Position numbers and translations under genes: made by a program. From Terrimonas ferruginea DSM 30193 (lineage in GTDB: Bacteria > Bacteroidota > Bacteroidia > Chitinophagales > Chitinophagaceae), in the NCBI RefSeq assembly GCF_000425585.1, contig NZ_AUDS01000008.1, positions 297,788 through 361,787 of the forward strand: a stretch of DNA of 64,000 bases, in the 5' to 3' direction. Under the pieces are notes generated by a model. That model did not search any database, was not told where the DNA came from, and saw only the letters and a program-made list of their open reading frames with translations. How positions within the stretch are numbered: position 1 is the first letter of the stretch; each line of letters starts with the position of its first letter. This document shows positions 43,579-52,126 of the stretch, piece after piece.

Positions 43579-44682
43579 ATGGATCCACAACAGATAATCG
43601 AACAGTACCAGAAGGCCATCATCCAGATAGCGACACCAACCGGCACCGGTACTGGTTTTTACATAAAAGAATTTGATCTTATCGTTACCAACGACCACGT
43701 AGTTGATAACAATGCCGAAGTAACGATTGCAGGAAAAGCCTTTGAAAAAACACTTTCACGCGTATGGTACACCGATCGCAAACACGACCTCGCCTTCCTC
43801 GAAGCACCCCGCGACGTGGAATTACCCGAGGTGCGGCTCGGACGCTACGAAGAACTGAAAGACGGTGACCTTGTAGTGGCCATTGGTCATCCTTATGGCC
43901 TTAACTATACCGCTACGCAAGGTGTGATCTCCAAGGTAGACCGCATCCGCGACGGACTGAAATTTATCCAGATCGATGCAGCCATCAATCCCGGCAACAG
44001 CGGCGGTCCGCTGGTGAATAATACCGGCGAGATCATCGGCGTCAATTCCTTTATCATCAAAGGTGGCGACAACCTGGGTTTTGCATTACCCGTTTATTAT
44101 CTGCGCGAAGCCCTGCAGCTTTATCAACCCAACCGCGGACAGGCATCCTGCCGCTGTTTCAGTTGCAACTTCCTTGTAACGCAAGCCAACATCGACTCTG
44201 CAAAATATTGCCCGAGCTGCGGCACGGAAGTACAGCTTCCGGAAATTCCGGAAAAAGAACTGGAGCCAATGGGCGCCGCCAAAACAATTGAAGAAATACT
44301 GCGTGAATTAGGCAAAGACGTAAAACTGGCGCGCGAAGGCGTAAACAACTGGACCGTCAAAGAAGGCTCTGCCAAAATAAAAATTGCGTACAACGCCGAA
44401 AACTTTTTCATTGCCGGTGACGCGTATCTGTGTCAGTTACCAACCGATCCGGTACAGATCAAACCGCTGTACCAATTTTTGCTGGAAGAAAACTACCAAC
44501 TCAACGGGTTGGTGCTGAGCTGTGTTAAAAACAACATCGTGCTTTCGCGCATTATCTATGACCTCGATATGACCCGCGAAACCGGCGTGGCAGAATTCCG
44601 TAACCTGCTGCAGAAAGCCGACTACTACGACGACCGTCTGAAACAGGAGTTCGGCTGTACCGAAAGACTGGAAGAGGTATAG
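43579..44682 (+). CDS. Cytoplasmic HtrA-like serine protease with zinc ribbon and YbjN-like domain
   Basis: A 367-residue protein. Residues 1-180 form a trypsin-like HtrA protease with the full triad: His40 in TNDHVV, Asp70 in RKHDLAFL and Ser141 in NPGNSGGPLV. No signal peptide or anchor precedes it, and instead of PDZ domains there is a zinc ribbon (CRCFSC at 191-196, CPSC at 211-214) and then a YbjN-like domain of about 120 residues. The architecture suggests an intracellular protease whose substrate is presented by the C-terminal module or by the upstream partner protein. Usual DegP proteins are periplasmic. Confidence 0.75.
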   Translation: MDPQQIIEQYQKAIIQIATPTGTGTGFYIKEFDLIVTNDHVVDNNAEVTIAGKAFEKTLSRVWYTDRKHDLAFLEAPRDVELPEVRLGRYEELKDGDLVVAIGHPYGLNYTATQGVISKVDRIRDGLKFIQIDAAINPGNSGGPLVNNTGEIIGVNSFIIKGGDNLGFALPVYYLREALQLYQPNRGQASCRCFSCNFLVTQANIDSAKYCPSCGTEVQLPEIPEKELEPMGAAKTIEEILRELGKDVKLAREGVNNWTVKEGSAKIKIAYNAENFFIAGDAYLCQLPTDPVQIKPLYQFLLEENYQLNGLVLSCVKNNIVLSRIIYDLDMTRETGVAEFRNLLQKADYYDDRLKQEFGCTERLEEV

Positions 44683-44733
44683 GTAACAAAAACTGCGTGG
44701 CGTTTATATCCGTATAGCTAAATAGTTATACAG

Positions 44734-45588
44734 ATGAGACCGCAACCAATTTTCTCCCTGTTATTTCTTACAATGTTGTTTACGGGCGTTTCCGCGTCCG
44801 CGCAGGACACACGCGCCTTCAACCAGAATGCATCGCGCAGCAATCACACCCGCATACGATCTGCGCCTTTACAAAATGAACTTGTTTTTCAGGCATCGGG
44901 CGGACAAGCCAAAGCCGTTCAGCCCAATGCTTCCAGTCACTTCACGCCATCCGCGACCATCGGTTATTTTAAATCGAGAATAGGCGCTACGCTCGAGGGA
45001 GGCCATTTCCCTACAGATCCCGGCTTCGACCTTAAAAACTATTCTGCGGGTATCCAGGATTTTACCACCACCGACCTCCGGTCTTCGAAAGGAGCCTGGT
45101 ACCTGGCCATCGGTCCCGTCTATCGTCAACCCCTGCCCGCCAATCTGCAATTGCAGGCAGGTATTGCGGGCGGTATCCGTAAAAATTCTTTCGCAGAATT
45201 TTCCGTCACCGATATCTCGTCAGGCGAATTGATCGCGGACTACAATAATTCACAGAAAGAGGATGTACGCGAGAAGCCTTTTCAACTACTTATTAAACCA
45301 ACGATCCGCCTGGAATGGTTTCCCGGCAATAGTTTTATCGGCATGCACATTTATGCTTCGGGTCTTATCAATCCCACCGAGCAATCGGTGAGCGTACGAT
45401 ACAAAGATTTGTCGCGTGTAAATTATAATGCCTCACAACAGGAAATCCGTGCACAGGTAATGAATGCACCGTTCACCTCACAAACAATTAGCACGGCAAA
45501 AACGACGATGAGTTTCGGCGGTGGAATCTCTTTACGTCTCAAAACAAGACACGAGACGGCAAAAAATAGTATCAGCAATATGCGCTGA
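44734..45588 (+). CDS. Probable outer-membrane beta-barrel protein
   Basis: A 284-residue exported protein with a signal peptide (LFLTMLFTGVSASAQ). The body shows alternating amphipathic strands such as SATIGYFKSRIGATLEGGHF, AWYLAIGPVYRQPL and LQLQAGIAGGIRK, typical of a small outer-membrane barrel; it is not assigned to a named family. The last residues are polar rather than the aromatic terminal strand expected for many barrels, so a periplasmic role is not excluded. It starts 51 bases after the protease gene and ends in a long hairpin. Confidence 0.55.
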   Translation: MRPQPIFSLLFLTMLFTGVSASAQDTRAFNQNASRSNHTRIRSAPLQNELVFQASGGQAKAVQPNASSHFTPSATIGYFKSRIGATLEGGHFPTDPGFDLKNYSAGIQDFTTTDLRSSKGAWYLAIGPVYRQPLPANLQLQAGIAGGIRKNSFAEFSVTDISSGELIADYNNSQKEDVREKPFQLLIKPTIRLEWFPGNSFIGMHIYASGLINPTEQSVSVRYKDLSRVNYNASQQEIRAQVMNAPFTSQTISTAKTTMSFGGGISLRLKTRHETAKNSISNMR

Positions 45589-45611
45589 TGTTTGGACGGT
45601 TTCAGCTGAGC

Positions 45612-45641
45612 AAAGCAGGTTTCCGAAAGGAAGCCTGCTTT
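45612..45641. terminator. Long hairpin between the barrel gene and recX
   Basis: AAAGCAGG...CCTGCTTT outer stem with TTCC/GGAA inner pairs and a GAAA loop. The trailing T run is short, so termination is plausible rather than certain. Confidence 0.5.
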
Positions 45642-45653
45642 CATGTTATGACG

Positions 45654-45661
45654 TAGTTTTG
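45654..45661 (+). promoter_or_regulatory. Candidate -7 box of recX (TAGTTTTG)
   Basis: Full TAnnTTTG match only one base before the ATG at 45663. If used, transcription would begin at or just inside the start region, which favours the second ATG (45666) and a leaderless mRNA. Confidence 0.45.
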
Positions 45662-45662
45662 C

Positions 45663-46148
45663 ATGATGTACAAAAAACAGTTGACCAAAGAACAGGCGTT
45701 GCAAAAACTGAAACAGTACTGTGCCTACCAGGAGCGCAGTCACAGTGAAGTGCGCGATAAACTTTATCAGCTCGGTGTGTGGAAAAGAGATCACGACGAA
45801 ATTATCGGGACGCTTATCGAAGAAGACTACCTCAACGAAGAACGGTTTGCCATTGCCTACGCAGGAGGGAAATACCGGATGAAACAATGGGGCCGCGTGA
45901 AGATCAGGTATGCACTCAAACAAAAAGAGGTGAGCGAATACCTTATTAAAAAAGCGTTGAAGCAGATCGACGAAGATGAATACAGGATATTGCTGCAAAA
46001 AATTGCAACAGAGCGCTATGCTTCGCTGAAAGGGGAACAATACTTAGTCCGTAAAAAGAAAACACTCGACTACCTCATTCAGCGGGGTTTCGAACATGAG
46101 TTGATTCATCCGGTGGTAGAAAAGATCACAGCAAAGAACAAAGAATAA
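45663..46148 (+). CDS. recX: Regulatory protein RecX
   Basis: A 161-residue (or 160 from the second ATG) all-helical protein that binds RecA filaments and inhibits recombinase activity. The family three-helix repeats are visible: KLKQYCAYQERSHSEVRDKL near the N terminus, LIEEDYLNEERFAIAYAGGK in the middle, and WGRVKIRYALKQKEVSEYL. It lacks recA next to it. It has its own promoter box and is followed by a bidirectional terminator. Confidence 0.88.
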   Translation: MMYKKQLTKEQALQKLKQYCAYQERSHSEVRDKLYQLGVWKRDHDEIIGTLIEEDYLNEERFAIAYAGGKYRMKQWGRVKIRYALKQKEVSEYLIKKALKQIDEDEYRILLQKIATERYASLKGEQYLVRKKKTLDYLIQRGFEHELIHPVVEKITAKNKE

Positions 46149-46176
46149 AAACCCCCGGCTTCTGACCGGGGCTTTT
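46147..46176. terminator. Bidirectional terminator between recX and the sugar dehydrogenase gene
   Basis: CCCCGG CTTCTGA CCGGGG stem with AAAA before and TTTT after, lying between convergent genes. Confidence 0.8.
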
Positions 46177-46182
46177 CATTTA

Positions 46183-47841
46183 TTAAGGGATGACAATTTT
46201 TTCGGTATGCACGAATTGATTTCCCTGTATCCGCACAAAATAAACACCGGTTTTTAGCATGCTGACGGGTTGCAGGAAGAAGCCCTGCTGACCGCCACGT
46301 TCAGAACGCAATACCAGTTGTCCGGTACCATTGTAAATCTGGATATTTTCTACCGGATCTGCACTGTTGATTCGCAGTTGTCCATCGTTGATCAGGGTTG
46401 GATAGACCTGGATAACACCATTGCCTTTCCCACCCAGGGCAATAACGGCGGAATATTCATAACGGTTGTCGATGCCGTCTGTCCTCAAGCGATAGAACAA
46501 ACGAGTGGATGCCGGTTGGCTGAAATGATAAGTGGTGCGACCGGATTGATTCAGTGCGGCCACCTCGCCGGCTGGTGTCCAGTTGCCACGGCCATCGGTA
46601 CTTTGTTCGATCACATAACGGCTCAGTGAAGATTCTTCTTCGGTAATCCAGGTCAGTTCATGTGAACCACGATTGTCGATACCGCTGAAAGAAATCAATT
46701 TCACAGGAGTGGTGATCAATACCGTCACTTTCGATACCACACCTGTATTAAGGTTGGTCACATATAAAGTGCCGTCGGAGGCCTCACTAAAGGAAGAAAC
46801 ACCGCCGCCCATACCAGCCTGAGTAGTTACGGTAAACCCGCCGCCTCCGTCTGGTATCATTTTCCACAAAGTGCCGGAGAAATAATCCGTAAACAGGTAA
46901 TAACCTTGTAAGGTCGGGAACTCGGAGCCTCTGTAAACAAAACCACCTACAATCGAGCGGCCTTGCGATGGATTAAGATATTCGTATACAGGTAACACAT
47001 CTGTTGCGGTTACCGTATCGCAATCTGCGATGCCCGGGGCATTTACATTGACCAACGTGCCTTCCATACAAGGCCAGCCGAAATTGGCACCGAACGTACC
47101 ATTGGCCCTTCGGCTGATCTCTTCACGCGCGCCTTGTCCCACATCGCCGATCCACATATCACCGGTGCCGCGGTCAAAACTCCAGCGGAACGGATTACGC
47201 AATCCCCATCCCCATATCTCCGGAACAGGTACAGGAAGATCCACATCCATGCGGATCATTTTTCCTAACAACGAAAGCGGGTTCTGCGCAGAGTTGTCGG
47301 GATTGTTGCCACTTCCACCATCGCCGGTGGCGAAATAGAGAAAGTGTAATCCGAGTTCCGTACGGAACTGCAGATGCCCTCCATTGTGATTGTCGAAAGG
47401 TTTGGGAATATTGACCAAGGACGGTCCGATCTGTGTGGGGAGCGCAACATTGGGATTGGCCGACACCTGGTACTTTGCCACGGTGACGTTTCCATTGAGT
47501 GCATTGTAATACACAAAGAAAAATCCATTGGTTGCATACTGCGGGTGAAAGGCCATACTTAATAAGCCCTGTTCGCCGGTACTGATAACAGAAGCGGAGA
47601 TGTTGAGAAAAGGAGTGGGTAACAGCTGTGTACCATCCCAGATACGGATGGTACCTCCTTTTTCTACAATGAATAGCCGCCCCGATGCATCGCCGGGTGC
47701 TGTAGCTACTTCCATTGGAGCTGTAAGGCCCGATACTACGGGAACATAATTAACGGTGGGTTGGGCACCGGGGTGGAAAGAACAAAGAAGAAAAAGAAAA
47801 GAAATGGCGGCCTGCTTACGACGGGGTAAATTTATACGCAT
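46183..47841 (-). CDS. PQQ-dependent sugar dehydrogenase-like protein with T9SS type A sorting domain
   Basis: A 552-residue secreted protein. After a signal peptide (AAISFLFLLCSFHPGAQ) comes a six-bladed glucose/sorbosone dehydrogenase-type propeller (GLTAPMEVATAPGD, FDNHNGGHLQFR, YFATGDGGSG, EIWGWGLRNPFRWSFD, GDVGQGAREE) of about 340 residues. A fibronectin-like linker (LTWITEEESSLSRYVIEQS) and an 80-residue type A sorting domain (VYPTLINDGQLRI to VRIQGNQFVHTEKIV) follow. It would oxidise extracellular sugars using PQQ. ATG at 47841 gives the signal peptide; the longer frame is unlikely. Confidence 0.88.
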   Translation of the reverse strand: MRINLPRRKQAAISFLFLLCSFHPGAQPTVNYVPVVSGLTAPMEVATAPGDASGRLFIVEKGGTIRIWDGTQLLPTPFLNISASVISTGEQGLLSMAFHPQYATNGFFFVYYNALNGNVTVAKYQVSANPNVALPTQIGPSLVNIPKPFDNHNGGHLQFRTELGLHFLYFATGDGGSGNNPDNSAQNPLSLLGKMIRMDVDLPVPVPEIWGWGLRNPFRWSFDRGTGDMWIGDVGQGAREEISRRANGTFGANFGWPCMEGTLVNVNAPGIADCDTVTATDVLPVYEYLNPSQGRSIVGGFVYRGSEFPTLQGYYLFTDYFSGTLWKMIPDGGGGFTVTTQAGMGGGVSSFSEASDGTLYVTNLNTGVVSKVTVLITTPVKLISFSGIDNRGSHELTWITEEESSLSRYVIEQSTDGRGNWTPAGEVAALNQSGRTTYHFSQPASTRLFYRLRTDGIDNRYEYSAVIALGGKGNGVIQVYPTLINDGQLRINSADPVENIQIYNGTGQLVLRSERGGQQGFFLQPVSMLKTGVYFVRIQGNQFVHTEKIVIP

Positions 47842-47908
47842 AAGCAAAGGTTTTTGTAGGATAAATCCCGCAAAATCAGTGCCCATCCGCATTTCAACGC
47901 ACTAATAC

Positions 47909-48580
47909 CTATTCAATCATAAACTTGTCGGTCTGACGCCAGTCTTTACCATAAAAAGTAATTAGGTACATACCCTTGCCTAAAGACGGAATCTGTACAG
48001 GAATGAAATCCCTTCTGCCATTCACATCTCTTACAACAGCCTGTGTACCATTACCAGCCGTAATGACAATGCGCTCAACCGGCAAATCGGCGACCACATT
48101 TACTACATCGCCTGTTACCACCGTCGGATATACCTTAACGGGTTTGATCATTTTGTTGCCTGCCAGTACAGGTTCTGTATATACAAATTGTCCGTTGGCT
48201 GTTTCTACCTTTAACCGGTAGAAGCGTGCAGTAGTATCCTGTACATAGTGGCGCAGTTTGTATACACCACCCTGGTTTACAGGATTACCAGCAGCGAGGT
48301 AATCTTTTTCATCAAAACTATATTCAACTGTAAAACTGCGAACTCCCTGGTCGCGCAGCACCTGCCACTGCACATCATTATAATAACCATTACGTTGAAC
48401 ACTCAACGTAACATCTTTGGAAGGCTGAACAACAGGGATATTTGCTTCAGGACGCGTTTGGTCCTTTTGATTGATAACATATTGCTGAGCCTGAACACGC
48501 ACACTCATTGTCATCATCAGAAAAAAGCCAGCTACTACTGGAAAGCTGGCTTTTACAGAGGGTAAAATTGCTTTCCGCAT
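47909..48580 (-). CDS. Small T9SS type A sorted secreted protein
   Basis: A 223-residue protein with a signal peptide (VVAGFFLMMTMSVRVQAQ), a single fibronectin-like middle domain (VQWQVLRDQGVRSFTVEYSF to RFYRLKVETANGQFVYTEPV) and a C-terminal type A sorting domain (VKVYPTVVTGDVVNVV to GMYLITFYGKDWRQTDKF). No catalytic motif is visible. Its linker and sorting domain resemble those of the neighbouring sugar dehydrogenase-like protein, 67 bases downstream on the same strand, so both are probably exported together. Confidence 0.75.
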   Translation of the reverse strand: MRKAILPSVKASFPVVAGFFLMMTMSVRVQAQQYVINQKDQTRPEANIPVVQPSKDVTLSVQRNGYYNDVQWQVLRDQGVRSFTVEYSFDEKDYLAAGNPVNQGGVYKLRHYVQDTTARFYRLKVETANGQFVYTEPVLAGNKMIKPVKVYPTVVTGDVVNVVADLPVERIVITAGNGTQAVVRDVNGRRDFIPVQIPSLGKGMYLITFYGKDWRQTDKFMIE

Positions 48581-48687
48581 AAAAAATGTATTTGATGTAA
48601 AAGGTGCAAAATGGGTGCCTGTCGTGCCATTGCTGCAAGAAAAAAAGCTAACGGCTTTTTAGTCAGTCTTTTCCGGGCAAACGCGTG

Positions 48688-48695
48688 TATCTTTA
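48688..48695 (+). promoter_or_regulatory. Candidate -7 box of the omega-amidase gene (TATCTTTA)
   Basis: Seven of eight matches to TAnnTTTG, 51 bases before ATG 48746; a small GGGG...CCCC hairpin lies between. Confidence 0.35.
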
Positions 48696-48745
48696 GCCTT
48701 CGCATCGCCGGTCTCCGCGCCGGGGAACAAAAACCCCATATTCAC

Positions 48746-49534
48746 ATGCAAGATTTAACCGTTACACTGGTACAAACCAACCTGGTTTGGGAGGACAAAA
48801 ATGCCAACCTCGCAGCGCTTGAAGAAAAGATCAAAAGCATCGGGGGAAAAAAAGAAATAGTGATACTGCCTGAAATGTTCAGCACCGGCTTCAGCATGCA
48901 GCCGTCTTTGCTCGCTGAAAATATGCACGGAGAATCTGTTGAATGGATGCGCAGAATAAGCCGCGAAGAACGCGTGATCCTTACAGGAAGCCTGATCATT
49001 GAAGAAGACGGCGCTTTTTACAACCGGTTACTCTGGGTATTGCCCAATGGCCAATACGGCATTTACGATAAACGCCATCGCTTTGCTTTTGCCGGAGAAG
49101 ATCAGTCTTATACCGCAGGCAACAAGCGACTCATTGCCTCCGTAAAAGGATGGAAAATAAACCTGCAGGTTTGTTACGATCTGCGCTTTCCCGTATGGGC
49201 TAGGCAACAAACAGCCGCTGAACCCGAATACGATGTGCTCGTGTATGTAGCCAACTGGCCCGAACGACGCAATACCGCCTGGAAAACACTCTTACGCGCA
49301 CGCGCCATCGAAAATCAATGTTATGTGATCGGTGTGAACCGCGTAGGGGAAGATGGTAATGGCATTGCACACAGCGGAGACAGTATGGTCATCGATCCGC
49401 TTGGAGAAATTCTTTATCATAAGGAAAATGAAGAGGACGTGTTCACCCTTACACTCGATCGCGAACACCTGGAAAAAGTAAGACGTCAGTTTCCGTTCTG
49501 GAAAGATGCCGATCCTTTTTCGTTGACGCTCTGA
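48746..49534 (+). CDS. Nitrilase-family amidohydrolase, omega-amidase (YafV-like)
   Basis: A 262-residue cytoplasmic carbon-nitrogen hydrolase. The catalytic triad is Glu in LPEMFSTGF, Lys in YDKRHRFAFAGE and Cys in QVCYDLRFPVW. The DKRHRF/ CYDLRFP pattern is that of YafV/Nit2 omega-amidases, which hydrolyse 2-oxoglutaramate formed by glutamine-dependent transaminases such as the YbdL-like enzyme at 29.6 kb. ATG at 48746 is chosen; the long upstream frame lacks similarity. Its last 49 bases overlap the convergent S41 peptidase gene. Confidence 0.85.
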   Translation: MQDLTVTLVQTNLVWEDKNANLAALEEKIKSIGGKKEIVILPEMFSTGFSMQPSLLAENMHGESVEWMRRISREERVILTGSLIIEEDGAFYNRLLWVLPNGQYGIYDKRHRFAFAGEDQSYTAGNKRLIASVKGWKINLQVCYDLRFPVWARQQTAAEPEYDVLVYVANWPERRNTAWKTLLRARAIENQCYVIGVNRVGEDGNGIAHSGDSMVIDPLGEILYHKENEEDVFTLTLDREHLEKVRRQFPFWKDADPFSLTL

Positions 49535-51018
49535 GACTGGCGGATCAATTGCATCACCTTTTCCATTTTATAATCGGCGCCGCGCTGTATAGCCTCAATG
49601 GTAGGACCGGAATAGATTTCCGGCTGTACGCCTCTGCCATTCTTGGGCAAAGTATGATCGATCACCAGGCGGAAGAGCGGTAAGCGAAACCGCACGCCGG
49701 TTTCCGGCAGCGTAACATCCGGGATCAGCCAGGCAGAATTGCCGTAGGCACCTCCGCCCGTTTCCTCGCCCACCACCGTTACATTATCCTGTTTGATCAA
49801 TGCGCCGGTGAAAAGTGTGGTGGCGGAAAAAGAATTACCCCCAATAAGAATATACACCTGTCCATCGTAATGATGTTTGCGGTGCGGCTTGAAACGGTGT
49901 CTTTCAAAATACCGGAAATGATACAGGCCATCTTTTTTCCGCGGTGTAAAAAAGGTCATGAATAGGCGGTTGAAGAAATCTGATTCAATATAACGGCTGT
50001 ATTTTTTTCTTTTAGTAACGGCATACAACGAATCCGCCACCACAAAGGATTTATCGGAAATGTAGCGCGTAAGATTGGTGGAGTTGGTCACGCTTCCGCC
50101 GCCGTTGCTGCGCACATCGATTACCAGGTATTGTATATCATACTTGCGCAAAGCTTTGAATGACTTGCGGAAAAACTTTTTCAATTGCCAGCCGCGGCTG
50201 AAGGAATTGAGGTCCATCACAGCCATGTGGTTGGCGGTATCCATCCGCAGCAGACGCATGTTGTTCATCCGCATCCTGCGCCGCTCGCGGCGTGAAGGTT
50301 GTGGTTCTTTGGGCTCTGCCACTACATTTCTGCGGCGTACCGTATCGGTGCCAGGATAATAAGGCGTGATACGTGCCTGTTTCATCTGCCCGATACTATC
50401 CTGGTACACGATATCATAAAAACGCGGAAAGCCGTACAAAGAAGTATACATGGATCCGAACGAACCCCTGTTGCTCAGGCTCTGGTATTTGTGCGTGGTA
50501 TTGTATCCGTCCGTGGAAATATAATCGAAGAGCGTGTCGGTCAGTTGCTTTGTGGTAAGCCCGTTAATACTGCGAATGAGCGTACCTCTTTTCATCAGAG
50601 AATCCTGCCGCAGCAGGCTGGCGGCTACCACCATCGTATCATTCCAGAGCTTCATGCTTAAGGGAAAAATGCGGCCGATGCGAACGGTGTCCAAATATTT
50701 GGTGTACGATCGCGAGGGACGTACGGATGTGTGTCCGCAGTTGATTTTCGCAATAACATACGATAATACTTTTCTGAATTCGGGCTCGGTCAGCGAATCG
50801 CGGAGACGGCTTCTTCCCTCATTAAAATAAAAGTTCATGCTGTCGCGCGAGGTGTACCAATACAAGCTGGGGTGCGCTTCTTCCAGGATGTTGCGGCAGA
50901 TATCATAATCCTTCTGCAATTGCGCGGGCGCATATTTACGGTTGGCTGTAAATGACGATTTACCGGCCTTGCAGCCGGTAATCAACAAGATCACTGCTAT
51001 GTAAACAAAACACCTCAT
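49486..51018 (-). CDS. S41 family C-terminal processing-type peptidase, lipoprotein
   Basis: A 510-residue lipoprotein: the signal ends in the lipobox ILLITGC, placing it on the outer side of a membrane. The N-terminal domain has helical segments (QKDYDICRNILEEAHPSLYW), a PDZ-like middle (RGTLIRSINGLTTKQL) and the tail-specific protease fold with LVIDVRSNGGGSV and the catalytic Ser region GGNSFSATTLFTG. The Lys of the Ser-Lys dyad is probably in the following segment (GALIKQDN). A basic RRERRRMRM insert is unusual. ATG at 51018 is used; the frame upstream overlaps thiL. The 3' end overlaps the amidase gene by 49 bases. Confidence 0.82.
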   Translation of the reverse strand: MRCFVYIAVILLITGCKAGKSSFTANRKYAPAQLQKDYDICRNILEEAHPSLYWYTSRDSMNFYFNEGRSRLRDSLTEPEFRKVLSYVIAKINCGHTSVRPSRSYTKYLDTVRIGRIFPLSMKLWNDTMVVAASLLRQDSLMKRGTLIRSINGLTTKQLTDTLFDYISTDGYNTTHKYQSLSNRGSFGSMYTSLYGFPRFYDIVYQDSIGQMKQARITPYYPGTDTVRRRNVVAEPKEPQPSRRERRRMRMNNMRLLRMDTANHMAVMDLNSFSRGWQLKKFFRKSFKALRKYDIQYLVIDVRSNGGGSVTNSTNLTRYISDKSFVVADSLYAVTKRKKYSRYIESDFFNRLFMTFFTPRKKDGLYHFRYFERHRFKPHRKHHYDGQVYILIGGNSFSATTLFTGALIKQDNVTVVGEETGGGAYGNSAWLIPDVTLPETGVRFRLPLFRLVIDHTLPKNGRGVQPEIYSGPTIEAIQRGADYKMEKVMQLIRQSQSVNEKGSASFQNGN

Positions 51019-51071
51019 GAAGCCATGCAACAGAAAAGATAATAAGAAAATAGCAGGAAAACAGTTTCGGT

Positions 51072-52109
51072 TCAGCTTCCTTTCAGGGCATTCCATCCCT
51101 GCGCCGTAATCGGATGGCGTGATCCGCCGCGGGTAATGATGTTGGCGCCTTCTTCGGCATCCGTCATGTAACCCACCACGCTGATGTTTTCGTTAAGCAC
51201 CAGCTTTTCGTATTCTTCCTGCGATACGGTGAACAGCAGCTCATAATCTTCACCACCACTCAATGCACAGGCGGTGGGATCTATTTCAAATTTGAAAGCC
51301 GCTTTTTTCATGTCTTCCGAAACCGGGATTTTATCCTCGTACAGCACGCAACCCAGGTTGCTGTCTTTGCAGATATGCAGGATTTCCGAACTGAGGCCAT
51401 CGCTGATGTCCATCATCGCCGTAGGCAATATATTTTGCTCCGCAAAAAAGTCCACGATGTCGCGGCGCGCTTCCGGTTTCAGCAGGCGACCGATCACATA
51501 GGTTTCATTTTCCAGGTCGGGTTGTACGCCCGGGCTTTCCATGAAAATTCTTTTCTCCCGCTCGAGGAACAGCAGACCCACATAAGCGCCGCCGAGATCA
51601 CCGCTGACGCAGAGCAGATCGCCTTTGCGGGCGGTGCTGCGTTTTACAAACAAGCCGGGCGTTACCTCGCCGATTGCCGTTACGGAAATCACAAATCCTT
51701 TTGAGGAGGACGTAGTGTCGCCGCCAACAAGGTCTACCTGGTAGGCGCTGCAGGCTGCGTATACGCCTTCATAAAATTCATCAAGCGCTTCGAGGCCAAA
51801 CCGGTTGCTGATGCCGATGCTCATCGTTATCTGCGTAGGCGTGGCATTCATCGCATAAATATCACTGAGGTTCACCACAACGCTTTTGTAGCCGAGGTGT
51901 TTCAGTGGTGTATAACCGAGATCGAAGTGTACGCCTTCGATCAGGAGGTCGGTGCTTACCACGGTTTGTTTACCGAAATGATCGATAACGGCGGCATCGT
52001 CGCCCACACCCAATACGGAGGAAACGTGATGCAATTCGATATTGCGGGTCAGGTGATCGATCAATCCGAATTCACCCAGAGAAGAAATTTCTGTGCGGTC
52101 GTTATTCAT
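51072..52109 (-). CDS. thiL: Thiamine-monophosphate kinase
   Basis: A 345-residue cytoplasmic kinase of the PurM/ThiL fold producing thiamine diphosphate. GVGDDAAVID and VVSTDLLIEGVHFDL hold the metal-binding Asp residues, VGGDTTSSSKGFVISVTAIGE the central motif, and MDISDGLSSEILHIC plus CALSGGEDYELLFTV the C-terminal signature. The suhB-like gene lies upstream with an 18-base gap on the same strand, and the S41 gene follows after 53 bases; the three are likely one transcript. Confidence 0.93.
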   Translation of the reverse strand: MNNDRTEISSLGEFGLIDHLTRNIELHHVSSVLGVGDDAAVIDHFGKQTVVSTDLLIEGVHFDLGYTPLKHLGYKSVVVNLSDIYAMNATPTQITMSIGISNRFGLEALDEFYEGVYAACSAYQVDLVGGDTTSSSKGFVISVTAIGEVTPGLFVKRSTARKGDLLCVSGDLGGAYVGLLFLEREKRIFMESPGVQPDLENETYVIGRLLKPEARRDIVDFFAEQNILPTAMMDISDGLSSEILHICKDSNLGCVLYEDKIPVSEDMKKAAFKFEIDPTACALSGGEDYELLFTVSQEEYEKLVLNENISVVGYMTDAEEGANIITRGGSRHPITAQGWNALKGS

Positions 52110-52126
52110 AAGTAATGTCGTTGGTA

